Source: Opitutus sp. ER46
GTDB taxonomy: Bacteria; Verrucomicrobiota; Verrucomicrobiia; Opitutales; Opitutaceae
Reading direction: 5' to 3'
Assembly: GCF_003054705.1 (NCBI RefSeq)
Contig: NZ_QAYX01000023.1
Span: 186,001-250,000 of the forward strand
Length of the DNA stretch: 64,000 nucleotides
Part shown: positions 40,881 through 49,612 of the stretch, one piece after another
How the letters are laid out: every line of letters begins with the position of its first letter
Position numbering within the stretch: position 1 is the stretch's first letter
Translations under genes and position numbers: made by a program
The notes under the pieces: model-generated
Seen by the model: the letters and a program-made list of their open reading frames with translations, nothing else
Database searches by the model: none
Told to the model about the DNA's origin: nothing

Positions 40881-41225
40881 ATGGAAGTTCAAGCCCTCAC
40901 TCGCTACGCGCGCATGTCACCGAAGAAGGTGCGCGAAGTCGCCCGCACGATCCAAGGCCGCAAGGCCTCGGAGGCGGTCGATTATTTGACCCTGATCCCG
41001 CGCAAGTCGGCCCGCCTCATCGCGAAGACGCTGAAGAGCGCGATCGCGAACGCCGAGAACAACAACAACCTCTCGGCTGATTCGCTCACCGTGAAGCTCG
41101 CGTTGATCGAGAACGGACCGGTCCTCAAGCGCTTCAAGGCGGCCGCTCGTGGCTCCGCTGCCCCCCGCCGCAAGAAAATGTCGCACATCCGCATCGTCCT
41201 CACCGACGGCGAAACCAACTCCTGA
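40881..41225 (+). CDS. rplV: 50S ribosomal protein L22
   Basis: 114 aa. [32 protein letters not shown] and the C-terminal [19 protein letters not shown] hairpin, part of the exit-tunnel constriction, are conserved. The 122-nt spacer before it holds two small GC hairpins (for example CCGGC/GCCGG near 40847-40864). No SD sequence. Confidence 0.97.
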   Translation: MEVQALTRYARMSPKKVREVARTIQGRKASEAVDYLTLIPRKSARLIAKTLKSAIANAENNNNLSADSLTVKLALIENGPVLKRFKAAARGSAAPRRKKMSHIRIVLTDGETNS

Positions 41226-41233
41226 TCACTTCC

Positions 41234-41866
41234 ATGGGCCAAAAAACCAATCCCGTCGGTTTCCGTCTCGCTGTTCGCCGCAACTGGCAGTCCCGCTGGT
41301 ACGCGAGCAAGAAGGATTTCCCGAAGCTTCTGAACGAGGACCAGGTCATCCGTGAGAAGCTCATGGAGAAGCTGAAGCAGGCCTCGGTGCCGCGCATCTT
41401 TATCGAGCGCGCCTCGAACCGCGTCCGCGTCAAGATCTACACCGCCCGCCCCGGCATCGTCATCGGTCGCAAGGGCCAGGAAGTGGAGAATATCAAGGCC
41501 GAGCTGGCCAAGCTCACCGGCAAGGAGATCCTCCTCGACATCCAGGAGGTCAAGAAGCCCGAGATCGAAGCGCAGCTCGTCGCCGAGAACGTCGCGCTCC
41601 AGCTCGAACGCCGCATTGCGTTCCGTCGCGCGATGAAGAAGGCGGTCGAAATGGCAATGGCGCTCGGCGCCGAGGGCATTCGTATCCAGTGCTCGGGTCG
41701 CCTTGGTGGCGCCGACATTGCTCGTCGTGAATGGCAGCGCAAGGGCCGCGTGCCGCTCCATACTCTGCGCGAGAACATCGATTACGGCTTCTCCGAAGCC
41801 CACACCGTGTACGGCAAGATCGGCGTCAAGTGCTGGATCTGCAAAAAGGAGTCCGACAACAGCTAA
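41234..41866 (+). CDS. rpsC: 30S ribosomal protein S3
   Basis: 210 aa. [23 protein letters not shown] at the start, the KH domain motif [17 protein letters not shown] and [40 protein letters not shown]. It ends soon after the core, so it lacks the long tails of some S3 proteins. No SD sequence. Confidence 0.98.
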   Translation: MGQKTNPVGFRLAVRRNWQSRWYASKKDFPKLLNEDQVIREKLMEKLKQASVPRIFIERASNRVRVKIYTARPGIVIGRKGQEVENIKAELAKLTGKEILLDIQEVKKPEIEAQLVAENVALQLERRIAFRRAMKKAVEMAMALGAEGIRIQCSGRLGGADIARREWQRKGRVPLHTLRENIDYGFSEAHTVYGKIGVKCWICKKESDNS

Positions 41867-41933
41867 CACCTACAGCGAACTGCCTCGGGCCCCGGCCTGG
41901 GGCGCGGCGCTGAACGCTTAACGATTTACCAAC

Positions 41934-42356
<423 letters not shown>

Positions 42357-42382
42357 AGTCGAACCCAGCCAACCGAACCGAC

Positions 42383-42589
42383 ATGACTTCAAAAGAAATC
42401 CGCGAACTCTCGGTCACCGAGATCGAGACCAAGCTCCGCGAGACCCGCGAGCAACTCCTCCAGCTCCGCCTGCGCAAGCAGACCGGCCAGGTCGAGAAAA
42501 CCCACGAGCTCCGCACGCTCCGCAAGGACATTGCCCGGCTCGAAAGCATCCGCACCGAAAAGAAAGCGAAAGCTCCGGCCGCCGCCTAA
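42383..42589 (+). CDS. rpmC: 50S ribosomal protein L29
   Basis: 68 aa, two-helix L29: [57 protein letters not shown] short KAKAPAAA tail follows. It is separated from rpsQ by a heptamer palindrome rather than the usual few bases. No SD sequence. Confidence 0.95.
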   Translation: MTSKEIRELSVTEIETKLRETREQLLQLRLRKQTGQVEKTHELRTLRKDIARLESIRTEKKAKAPAAA

Positions 42590-42592
42590 ACG

Positions 42593-42684
42593 ATTTCGGA
42601 TTGGCGATTGCGGAGCGCGAAAAGAAACGCTGCCCGCTGCCGAGCCGATCCGAAGTCCGCAATCCGAAATCCGAAATCCGAAAT
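42593..42684 (+). repeat. heptamer-built palindrome between rpmC and rpsQ
   Basis: The right arm is three exact AATCCGA units (42661-42681) plus AAT; with TCCGC before it, it pairs with the left arm ATTTCGGATTGGCGATTGCGGA cut into its two halves at 42593-42614. The element fills the whole 99-nt spacer up to 5 nt before the rpsQ ATG. Confidence 0.88.
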
Positions 42685-42688
42685 TCCA

Positions 42689-43060
42689 ATGTCCACCGCC
42701 ACTCCAGGCCAGCGCAGCGCGCGCAAAACCGTCGTCGGTGTCGTCTCCAGTCGCTCCGGCGACAAGTCGATCAAAGTCGTCGTCCCTTTCAAGACGCCGC
42801 ATCCCCGTTATCACAAGGTCGTCAACCGCCAGACCGTCCTCCACGTCCATGACGAAAAGAACGAGACCAAGGTCGGTGACCAGGTCGAGATCATGGAAAC
42901 CCGCCCGATGAGCCGGCTGAAGCGCTGGCGCGTGGTCGCGGTTCTGCAGAAGGCCGTCACCGCCGCCGGAGCCATTTCCGAGACCGACGTTGCCGCCGCC
43001 GTGCCGACGAAGACCACCAAGCCGAACGAGGCTCCCGTGCAGCCCGAGTCGAAGGCCTGA
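42689..43060 (+). CDS. rpsQ: 30S ribosomal protein S17 with C-terminal extension
   Basis: 123 aa; the S17 core (ARKTVVGVVSSRSGDKSIKVVVPFKTPHPRYHKVVNRQTVLHVHDEKNETKVGDQVEIMETRPMSRLKRWRVVAVLQKA) ends near residue 85. About 38 further residues form an Ala/Thr/Lys/Pro-rich tail. ATG 42689 immediately follows the heptamer palindrome; in-frame codons upstream encode repeat-derived sequence and are excluded. No SD sequence. Confidence 0.95.
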   Translation: MSTATPGQRSARKTVVGVVSSRSGDKSIKVVVPFKTPHPRYHKVVNRQTVLHVHDEKNETKVGDQVEIMETRPMSRLKRWRVVAVLQKAVTAAGAISETDVAAAVPTKTTKPNEAPVQPESKA

Positions 43061-43096
43061 AACCACTAAACAAAATACCCGCATAGGAGGCCTGCC

Positions 43097-43462
43097 ATGA
43101 TTCAACTGCGCTCCATCCTCGACGTCGCCGACAACACCGGCGCGCGCAAAGCCGCTCTCATTCAGCGTATGGGCCAGCCCACGCCCTACGCTCACGTCGG
43201 TGACATCGTCACCGTCCACATCAAGGAGAGCACGACCGACGCGACCGTCAAAAAGGGCGAGGTCGCGAAAGCCGTCGTCGTCCGCACCAAGGCGCCCATC
43301 CGTCGTGCCGACGGCAGCTACCTGCGCTTCGACAGCAACGCGATCGTCATCATCGACGCGACCAACAATCCCAAGGGTACCCGTATCTTCGGTCCGGTGG
43401 CCCGAGAACTGCGCGCGAAGAACTTCATGAAGATCATCTCGCTCGCTCCGGAAGTCCTCTGA
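43097..43462 (+). CDS. rplN: 50S ribosomal protein L14
   Basis: 121 aa. [26 protein letters not shown] and the C-terminal [26 protein letters not shown] are diagnostic. It has the strongest SD sequence of the cluster (AGGAGG, 7-8 nt before the start). Confidence 0.98.
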   Translation: MIQLRSILDVADNTGARKAALIQRMGQPTPYAHVGDIVTVHIKESTTDATVKKGEVAKAVVVRTKAPIRRADGSYLRFDSNAIVIIDATNNPKGTRIFGPVARELRAKNFMKIISLAPEVL

Positions 43463-43485
43463 GACCGACCGATCCCGTCCCAACC

Positions 43486-43758
43486 ATGAAGAAGTTTCAC
43501 ATCAAACGCGGCGACACGGTCGTCGTCATCGCCGGCTCCCAGAAGGGCAAGTCGGGCAAGGTCATCGAGGTGCTCCCCGCCAAGGAGCGCGCCCGCATCG
43601 AGGGTATCGCGATGATCAAGCGCCACGAGAAGAAGTCGGAGAAGAACCCCCAGGGCGCCATCACCGAGCGCGAGGGTTCCGTCCACATCTCGAACCTGAT
43701 GCTCCAGGCTGACTTCGACGCCTCCACGCGCCGGAAGAAGAACGAAGCGAAGGCCTGA
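43486..43758 (+). CDS. rplX: 50S ribosomal protein L24
   Basis: 90 aa with the KOW motif IKRGDTVVVIAGSQKGKSGKVIEVLPAKERARIEGIAMIKRH. Slightly short compared with ~100 aa relatives, but complete. The following 180-nt spacer to rplE is long for this cluster and contains a GGCCA...TGGCC-type imperfect hairpin (about 43799-43827). No SD sequence. Confidence 0.96.
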   Translation: MKKFHIKRGDTVVVIAGSQKGKSGKVIEVLPAKERARIEGIAMIKRHEKKSEKNPQGAITEREGSVHISNLMLQADFDASTRRKKNEAKA

Positions 43759-43938
43759 TTTCGCTGGGGGCGGTTTGATGAAGCGATAAGTAGTTTACGG
43801 CCAGGGTGTTCCGCCTTGGTTGGCCCGTGCGGGTCAATTGCTCCTTGTCACACGCCACTCTGGCCCCTGCAATCTTCCCCTTTTCCCTTTTCATCCATTC
43901 CATCGTCTGCCTGCGGTCGGTAATCGCGGGCCCCATCC

Positions 43939-44511
43939 ATGAGCAAGAAGACTCCCTCCCTGAAGAAGCTTTACGTCGAGCAGGTCGTTCCTGAACTCGT
44001 CAAGAGCCGTGGCTACAAGAACAAGCACGAGGTGCCGAAGCTGGTGAAGATCTCGATCAACACCGGTATCGATGCTGAGGCGGACAAGAACCAGATCGCC
44101 GACGTCCAGCGCGATGTCGCCGCCATCGCCGGCCAGAAACCGGTGCTCGCCAAATCCCGCAAGGCCATTGCCAACTTCAAGCTCAAGCAGGGCCAGGTCG
44201 TGGGCTGCCACGTCACCCTCCGTAGCGATGCGATGTGGGAGTTCCTCTATCGCCTGATCGCCGTCGCGCTGCCGACCATTCGCGACTTCCGCGGCATTCC
44301 TTCGAAGCTCGATGGGCAGGGCAACTACAACCTCGGTGTCACGGATCACTCCATCTTCCCGGAAATCTCGATCGAGAACATCAAGAAGCATATCGGCCTC
44401 GACATTACGATCGTGACGACCGCCAAGTCGGACGATGAGGGCCGCGAACTGCTCCGCCTGCTGGGCATGCCGTTCCGCCGCAGCGAACCCGTCGCGCCGA
44501 AGGCCGCGTAA
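43939..44511 (+). CDS. rplE: 50S ribosomal protein L5
   Basis: 190 aa. [90 protein letters not shown] and [16 protein letters not shown] are conserved. It binds 5S rRNA and the P-site tRNA elbow. No SD sequence; start context CCATCC-ATG. Confidence 0.98.
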   Translation: MSKKTPSLKKLYVEQVVPELVKSRGYKNKHEVPKLVKISINTGIDAEADKNQIADVQRDVAAIAGQKPVLAKSRKAIANFKLKQGQVVGCHVTLRSDAMWEFLYRLIAVALPTIRDFRGIPSKLDGQGNYNLGVTDHSIFPEISIENIKKHIGLDITIVTTAKSDDEGRELLRLLGMPFRRSEPVAPKAA

Positions 44512-44531
44512 TCAAACTCACCTTTTCGACA

Positions 44532-44837
44532 ATGCCCAAGACCTCTGCCATCGAGCGCAACAAGAAGCGCATCAAGCTCGCCGCGAAATTTGCCGCCAAG
44601 CGAGCCGAGTTGAAGGCGACCCTCGCCAACCCCGAGACGACCGACACTGACTTCTACGCCGCGCAGAAGAAGCTGCAGAAGCTGCCGCGCAACTCGTCGC
44701 CGGTGCGCATCCGCAACCGCTGCTCGATGAGCGGCCGTCCGCGCGCCTACAACCGCAAGTTCGGCGTCTCTCGTATCCAGTTCCGCGAACTCGCGCTCGC
44801 CGGCAAGATCCCCGGCGTCGTCAAGTCCTCCTGGTAA
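44532..44837 (+). CDS. rpsN: 30S ribosomal protein S14, zinc-free form
   Basis: 101 aa, the long E. coli-like form. [51 protein letters not shown] contains only one Cys, so the CxxC zinc ribbon of the short form is absent. No SD sequence. Confidence 0.97.
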   Translation: MPKTSAIERNKKRIKLAAKFAAKRAELKATLANPETTDTDFYAAQKKLQKLPRNSSPVRIRNRCSMSGRPRAYNRKFGVSRIQFRELALAGKIPGVVKSSW

Positions 44838-44897
44838 AGAATTTGGCCCACGGGGGTCGGATATGACCCGCGCGGCCGTAACTCGAAAGCATCCACC

Positions 44898-45290
44898 ATG
44901 ACCGATCCGATCAGTGATTTCCTCACGCGCCTCCGCAATGCGAGCAAGGCGCGCCTCGACGAGTGCATCGCCCCGCACTCCATGCTGAAAGAGAACGTCG
45001 CCAGCATCCTCAAGACTGAGGGCTACGTCGCCGACTACAGCAACGGCACCGACGCGCAGGGCCACAAGACCCTCGTCGTGAAAATGAAGTACGTCGATGG
45101 CGCCCCCGCCATTACCGGGCTGAAGCGTGTTTCCACGCCTGGCCGTCGCCTGTACTACCGCTACACCGAAATTCCGCGCGTTCTCAACGGCCTCGGCATC
45201 GGCATTCTGTCGACCTCAAAGGGCCTGATGAAGGACGCCGACTGCCGCCGCAACAAGGCGGGCGGCGAACTGATCTGCAACGTCTGGTAA
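44898..45290 (+). CDS. rpsH: 30S ribosomal protein S8
   Basis: 130 aa. DPISDFLTRLRNASKARLDECIAPHSMLKENVASILKTEGYV and the C-terminal GLGIGILSTSKGLMKDADCRRNKAGGELICNVW are S8. In E. coli it represses the spc operon at the rplE start region; no such structure was identified. No clear SD sequence. Confidence 0.97.
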   Translation: MTDPISDFLTRLRNASKARLDECIAPHSMLKENVASILKTEGYVADYSNGTDAQGHKTLVVKMKYVDGAPAITGLKRVSTPGRRLYYRYTEIPRVLNGLGIGILSTSKGLMKDADCRRNKAGGELICNVW

Positions 45291-45299
45291 GGAGCCACC

Positions 45300-45836
45300 A
45301 TGAGTCGTATCGGCAAACAACCCGTTTCCATCCCCGACAAGGTCAAGGTCACCGTCACCGGTGAGACCGTCCTCGTCGAGGGCCCCAAGGGCAAGGTGCA
45401 GAAATCCTTCGCCCCCGTCGTCAAAGTCACCGTGACCGACAAGAAGGTCACCTTCGCTCCCACCGAGGAGTCGCGTTTCGCCAAGGCCATGTACGGCACG
45501 GCCCGTTCCGTGGTCGCCGGCATGGTGAAGGGCGTGACCGAAGGTTACGTCAAGGATCTCGAGATCCAGGGCGTCGGTTTCAAGGCGGCGCTGAAGGGCA
45601 AGCAGCTCGACCTCGCGCTGGGCTACTCGCATCCGATCCTGATGGACATCCCCGAGGGGATCAAAATTACCGTTACCGACGGCACCAAGCTGAAGGTCGA
45701 GGGTGCGGACAAGCAGCTCGTCGGCGCCATTACCGCCGAAATTCGCGGCTACTACCCGCCGGAGCCGTACAAGGGCAAGGGCGTGCGCATCGTCGGCGAA
45801 CGGGTTCGCCGCAAGGAAGGCAAGACCGTCGCCTAA
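45300..45836 (+). CDS. rplF: 50S ribosomal protein L6
   Basis: 178 aa. MSRIGKQPVSIPDKVKVTVTGETVLVEGPKG and the second-repeat signature YYPPEPYKGKGVRIVGERVRRKEGK are conserved. Preceded by AAGGAG. Confidence 0.98.
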   Translation: MSRIGKQPVSIPDKVKVTVTGETVLVEGPKGKVQKSFAPVVKVTVTDKKVTFAPTEESRFAKAMYGTARSVVAGMVKGVTEGYVKDLEIQGVGFKAALKGKQLDLALGYSHPILMDIPEGIKITVTDGTKLKVEGADKQLVGAITAEIRGYYPPEPYKGKGVRIVGERVRRKEGKTVA

Positions 45837-45853
45837 CGCCGGGAGAAACACAC

Positions 45854-46213
45854 ATGAGCATTACCAAATCCCGCCTCCTCCAGAATCGTCGCTGGCGCAT
45901 CCGCAAGAAGGTGAACGGCACTGCCGCTCGCCCGCGCCTCAGCGTCCGCTTCACCGCCAAGCACGTCTATGCCCAGGCCATCGACGACGATGCCGGCAAG
46001 ACGCTCCTGTTCCTCTCGAGTCTCGATCCCGAGCTCCGCGAGCAGAAGCTGAAGGCCAACATCGCGAGCGCCAAGATCCTCGGTGTCGCTTTCGCCACCA
46101 AGGCGAAGGCCGCTGGCATCGAAACGGTGGTGTTCGACCGCAGCGGCGCCCCGTACCACGGCAAAGTCAAAACGTTCGCCGACGCCGCGCGCGAAGGTGG
46201 CCTCAAATTCTAA
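45854..46213 (+). CDS. rplR: 50S ribosomal protein L18
   Basis: 119 aa. RRWRIRKKVNGTAARPRLSVRFTAKHVYAQAIDDDAGKTLLFLSSLD and VVFDRSGAPYHGKVKTFADAAREGGLKF are L18. It binds 5S rRNA with L5. Preceded by GGGAG. Confidence 0.97.
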   Translation: MSITKSRLLQNRRWRIRKKVNGTAARPRLSVRFTAKHVYAQAIDDDAGKTLLFLSSLDPELREQKLKANIASAKILGVAFATKAKAAGIETVVFDRSGAPYHGKVKTFADAAREGGLKF

Positions 46214-46222
46214 TAACCTCGC

Positions 46223-46885
46223 ATGAGCACCGATCCCATTTCCGCTCCGGAAAACACCACGCCCACCGCTCCTGAAGCCGCCGCTCCCGCGCCGGCCCCG
46301 GAAGCGCGTGAACCGCGTGCGCCGCGTGGCCAGGGTGGTTTCCGCGGCCAGGGTGGCCGCGGCCCCGGTGGCAATCGCGGGCCCCGCCGCGACAATCGCG
46401 ACCGCCAGCCTCAGGAAGGCGACGGCCCGCAGATGATTGAGAAGGTCGTCTTCATCAACCGCTGCGCCAAGGTGGTGAAGGGTGGCCGTCGTTTCAGCTT
46501 CGCCGCTCTCGCTGTCGTCGGCGACGGCAAGGGCAAGGTTGGCATCGGCTACGGCAAGGCCAACGAAGTTCCTGACGCGATCAAGAAGGGCACCGCCAAC
46601 GCCCACAAGCACCTCGTCACCGTGAAGCTCAAGGGCGACACGATCCCGCACGACGTGCTCGGTGAGTACGATGGCGGCCGCGTCATGCTGAAGCCGGCGT
46701 CGCCCGGCACCGGCCTCATCGCGGGTGGCGGCGTTCGCGCCGTCCTCGAGGCTGCCGGAGTGAAGAACATCCTCACGAAGTCGATGGGTTCCTCGAACCA
46801 CATCGCCGTCGTGCACGCCACCCTCGAAGGCCTCCGCAAACTGCGGCTCGCCGACGATATCAGCAACGTTCGCAAGAACGCCTGA
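46223..46885 (+). CDS. rpsE: 30S ribosomal protein S5 with RG-rich N-terminal extension
   Basis: 220 aa. The S5 core starts near residue 71 ([50 protein letters not shown]) and runs to the C-terminus. Residues 1-70 are an added disordered segment: Pro/Ala-rich (8-34) then Gly/Arg-rich (35-60). The extension start at ATG 46223 is nine bases after rplR; Met71 would be the start of a conventional S5. No SD sequence. Confidence 0.95.
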   Translation: MSTDPISAPENTTPTAPEAAAPAPAPEAREPRAPRGQGGFRGQGGRGPGGNRGPRRDNRDRQPQEGDGPQMIEKVVFINRCAKVVKGGRRFSFAALAVVGDGKGKVGIGYGKANEVPDAIKKGTANAHKHLVTVKLKGDTIPHDVLGEYDGGRVMLKPASPGTGLIAGGGVRAVLEAAGVKNILTKSMGSSNHIAVVHATLEGLRKLRLADDISNVRKNA

Positions 46886-46887
46886 GC

Positions 46888-46983
46888 CGGCCCTCGAACT
46901 TCGAATCACGATTACCCATCGCCGAGCCGCGCCTCATGGGCGCTTGAGCCCGGCGGTCGGGATCGGGGTTCGAAGTTCGGCCG
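46888..46983 (+). repeat. ~96-nt near-perfect palindrome between rpsE and rplO
   Basis: CGGCC, GAACTTCGAA, GAT and CGCCG blocks of the left arm recur as CGGCG, GATC, TTCGAAGTTC and GGCCG in the right arm. Parts follow a 7-nt period (TTCGAAG, TTCGGCC). The 185-nt spacer is where rpmD (L30) usually lies; no L30 frame is present. Confidence 0.85.
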
Positions 46984-47070
46984 TTCCCAGCAGGTCCAGA
47001 TTCTCCCCATTTTTAATCCGAGTTTCGGCGAGGCCTAGCCTCGCCGGGGCGCCAAAGAGGAAACGAAGCA

Positions 47071-47517
47071 ATGAAGCTCCACGAACTGAAGAACGTCCCC
47101 GGTGCAGTGCACCGCAAGAAGCGCGTTGGCTGCGGCGAAGGCGGCGGCCACGGCAAGACCTCCGGCAAGGGTGGCAAGGGTCAGACCGCCCGTTCCGGCG
47201 GCAGCATCCGCCCTGGCTTTGAAGGCGGCCAGATGCCCCTGTACCGCAAGCTCCCGCACCGCGGCTTCAACAATTTCAATCACCGCGTCTCGTACGCCGT
47301 GGTGAATGTCAGTGATCTGGCCTCTCTCGACGCCAGCGTCACCGAGGTCAACGCTGCCGTGCTCGCCGCCCAGGGCCTGATCCGGGCCGATGAGACCAGC
47401 GTCAAGATCCTTGGCGACGGCGAAATCAGCCGTGTGCTCAAGGTTACGGCCGCCAAGTTTTCCGGCGCCGCCAAGGCCAAGATCGAGAAGGCTGGCGGTC
47501 AGGCTATCGTCGCCTAA
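47071..47517 (+). CDS. rplO: 50S ribosomal protein L15
   Basis: 148 aa. MKLHELKNVPGAVHRKKRVGCGEGGGHGKTSGKGGKGQTARSGGSIRPGFEGGQMPLYRKLPHRGFNN is the conserved Gly-rich N-terminus. Preceded by GAGG. Directly follows rpsE with rpmD missing. Confidence 0.97.
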   Translation: MKLHELKNVPGAVHRKKRVGCGEGGGHGKTSGKGGKGQTARSGGSIRPGFEGGQMPLYRKLPHRGFNNFNHRVSYAVVNVSDLASLDASVTEVNAAVLAAQGLIRADETSVKILGDGEISRVLKVTAAKFSGAAKAKIEKAGGQAIVA

Positions 47518-47528
47518 GAGGCGACGCT

Positions 47529-47623
47529 GTTTCGGTTTTCGTTAGGGACTTGGTTCCGGCGTGATCCCCGCGCCGGACCGGTCCCGGGGCTCGACAATCG
47601 AAAATCGGAAACCCAGAATCGAA
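47529..47623 (+). repeat. heptamer-containing palindrome between rplO and secY
   Basis: Units AATCGAA, AATCGGA, AACCCAG and AATCGAA (47596-47623) keep a strict 7-nt period. CGAAAATCGGAAAC (47599-47612) pairs with GTTTCGGTTTTCG (47529-47541), and an inner stem TCCGGCG/CGCCGGA (47555-47577) closes the centre. Confidence 0.83.
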
Positions 47624-47635
47624 ATTTCTATCCCC

Positions 47636-49141
47636 GTGTTTTCCGCCTTCACGAATTCCCTGAAGATTCCGGAGCTTCGTTCCCGGATATTCTATACGCT
47701 CTCCTTGCTGTTCGTTGCCCGCGTGGCGGCTTATATCCCGCTTCCCGGCATCGACCCGCATCCGCTCCAGCGGTTCTTCGCCGACCAGGCGGCCGGTGGG
47801 GCAGGGGCGCTGATGGGCCTCTACAACATGTTCACCGGTGGCGCCCTGATGAAGGGTGCCATCGCGGCCCTCGGCATCATGCCGTACATCAGCGCTCAGA
47901 TTATCTTCCAGCTGATGACCGCTGTCGTGCCGTCATTGAGCCGGTTGCAGCAGGAAGGCGACGTGGGGCGGCAGAAGCTGACCCAGTACACCCGTTACGC
48001 GACGGTGCTGATCTGCGTGATCCAAGGCGCCCTTCTTCTGCTCGCGCTGGAGAACCCGCAGCAGTTGTTCCCCGGCTATGATGTCGCGACGTACGGCCCG
48101 ATTGTGATCGTTCCGAAGGTCGGCTTCCTCATCACTTCGATCATCTTCATGACCGCCGGCACCATGCTGCTCATGTGGCTCGGCGAACAGATCACCCAGC
48201 GCGGCATCGGCAACGGTGTGTCGCTCCTGATCACGGTCGGCATTCTCGCCGATATCCCCGGTGCCGCCATGCAGACCTATCGGATGTTCTTCCGTCCGGT
48301 GGGCACGGGCAGCGATCTTGGGCTACCTCAGGCGGTTGTCATGATCGCGCTGTTCCTGATCGTCACGGTTGGAATCATCATGGTGGTGCAGGGCCAGAGA
48401 AAGATTCCGGTCCAGTACGCCAAGCGCGTGGTCGGCAACAAGGTCATGGGCGGACAGAGCTCCTTCCTGCCGCTCAAGGTCAACTACTCGGGCGTCATGC
48501 CCGTGATCTTCGCGAGCGCCATCCTCCTTTTTCCGCAGCAGATTCTCTCGTGGGTGGGCGCCTCCTGGCACCTCAAGTTTCTGACCGACTTCTCCAACGA
48601 ACTGCTGCGCGGTAGCGTCTGGTACTACGTTTTCAATGCCGTCCTGATCCTGTTCTTCAGCTATTTCTGGGTTTCGGTGATGTTTAAGCCGATTCAGATC
48701 GCCGACGACCTCAAGAAGTACGGCGGCTACATCCCAGGCGTGCGTCCCGGTGAGCCGACGGCGCAGTTCCTCGATTTCGTGATGACCCGCCTCACGCTCG
48801 CTGGTGCGATCTTCCTCACGATCATCGCCGTCACGCCCGATGTGCTCCTGTTCCAGATGAAGGTTCCAGCGCGTATCGCCTACTTCTTCGGCGGCACCGG
48901 CATGCTCATCACGGTCGGTGTCATTCTCGACACCATGCGCCAGGTGGAAACGTTCCTTCTCCAGCGTCACTATGACGGCTTCCTCCGGAAGGGCCGGATC
49001 CGTTCCCGCAGTGCGAACCCGCAGCAGGCCATGCTCGGCGACGCTCTCAGCCAGGAAGCGGTGATGAAGATCGCGTTGCCCATGTTGGGCCTGCTGCTGC
49101 TCGGCACTGGCATCGCGGCCTATCGTCACTTCCTGAATTAG
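47636..49141 (+). CDS. secY: preprotein translocase subunit SecY
   Basis: 501 aa, ten membrane segments. FTNSLKIPELRSRIFYTLSLLFVARVAAYIPLPGID starts the protein; GIGNGVSLLI, SSFLPLKVNYSGVMPVIFASAIL and PGVRPGEPTAQFLD are SecY motifs. GTG 47636 is chosen because the in-frame extension to 47561 is repeat-derived. No SD sequence. Confidence 0.97.
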   Translation: MFSAFTNSLKIPELRSRIFYTLSLLFVARVAAYIPLPGIDPHPLQRFFADQAAGGAGALMGLYNMFTGGALMKGAIAALGIMPYISAQIIFQLMTAVVPSLSRLQQEGDVGRQKLTQYTRYATVLICVIQGALLLLALENPQQLFPGYDVATYGPIVIVPKVGFLITSIIFMTAGTMLLMWLGEQITQRGIGNGVSLLITVGILADIPGAAMQTYRMFFRPVGTGSDLGLPQAVVMIALFLIVTVGIIMVVQGQRKIPVQYAKRVVGNKVMGGQSSFLPLKVNYSGVMPVIFASAILLFPQQILSWVGASWHLKFLTDFSNELLRGSVWYYVFNAVLILFFSYFWVSVMFKPIQIADDLKKYGGYIPGVRPGEPTAQFLDFVMTRLTLAGAIFLTIIAVTPDVLLFQMKVPARIAYFFGGTGMLITVGVILDTMRQVETFLLQRHYDGFLRKGRIRSRSANPQQAMLGDALSQEAVMKIALPMLGLLLLGTGIAAYRHFLN

Positions 49142-49150
49142 TTCTTTACA

Positions 49151-49612
49151 GTGGCGGCGACGGGTGGCATTTCCGACCCCTTTGCTGGTTTCGGCCCTAT
49201 CGCCAAAGCCAAGTATGTTCTCCTTGGGTCTGCCGGCCAATGGCTGGCCCAAGTTCGTTCTTTGAATCTAGAGCACGTCTCCCCGGTCCACTTGAAAGGG
49301 CTGGGGATTTCGCGCCGCCCGGCTTCGGCCTCGGCGGAGGAAGCGACCACCCTGGCGCTCATGCGCCGCTGGTTCTTCGCGCGCAAACCTGATGCGGGAT
49401 TCGTCCTGACCGATTTCCCGGCTACGCTGCTCCAAGCCAAGGTGTTTGACGAATGGCTCGATGCCCGACACGAGGCGCTTGATGGCGTTCTTACTGCCGG
49501 AGCAGATCTCGATGGAGCCGTCGCTGAACACTATCGTGCGCTCGGTCTGCTCCAGCAGATCGACGCACTCGTGTCTTCCACCGCCAAATCGGCGGAAGGC
49601 TGCCTCGCATGA
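49151..49612 (+). CDS. adenylate-kinase-like protein lacking P-loop and LID
   Basis: 153 aa in the position normally held by adk, between secY and map. Residues 21-35 (KYVLLGSAGQWLAQV) align with the Adk start IILLGAPGAGKGTQ but lack the GxGKGT P-loop. TLALMRRWFFARKPDAGFVLTDFPATLLQA (67-96) matches the Adk segment ending GFLLDGFPRT-, with Ala90 replacing the catalytic Arg. The LID region is absent, and AEHYRALGLLQQIDA resembles the Adk C-terminus. The frame is open and overlaps map by four bases, so it seems expressed rather than dead. Start GTG 49151, no SD sequence. Catalysis is not expected; function unknown. Confidence 0.72.
   Translation: MAATGGISDPFAGFGPIAKAKYVLLGSAGQWLAQVRSLNLEHVSPVHLKGLGISRRPASASAEEATTLALMRRWFFARKPDAGFVLTDFPATLLQAKVFDEWLDARHEALDGVLTAGADLDGAVAEHYRALGLLQQIDALVSSTAKSAEGCLA

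Noticed and set aside
42608-42688. In-frame N-terminal extension of S17
   Set aside because: The extra residues are translated repeat sequence; the S17 core starts after ATG 42689.
47561-47635. Longer SecY start
   Set aside because: The extension is encoded by the heptamer palindrome; the SecY family N-terminus fits GTG 47636.
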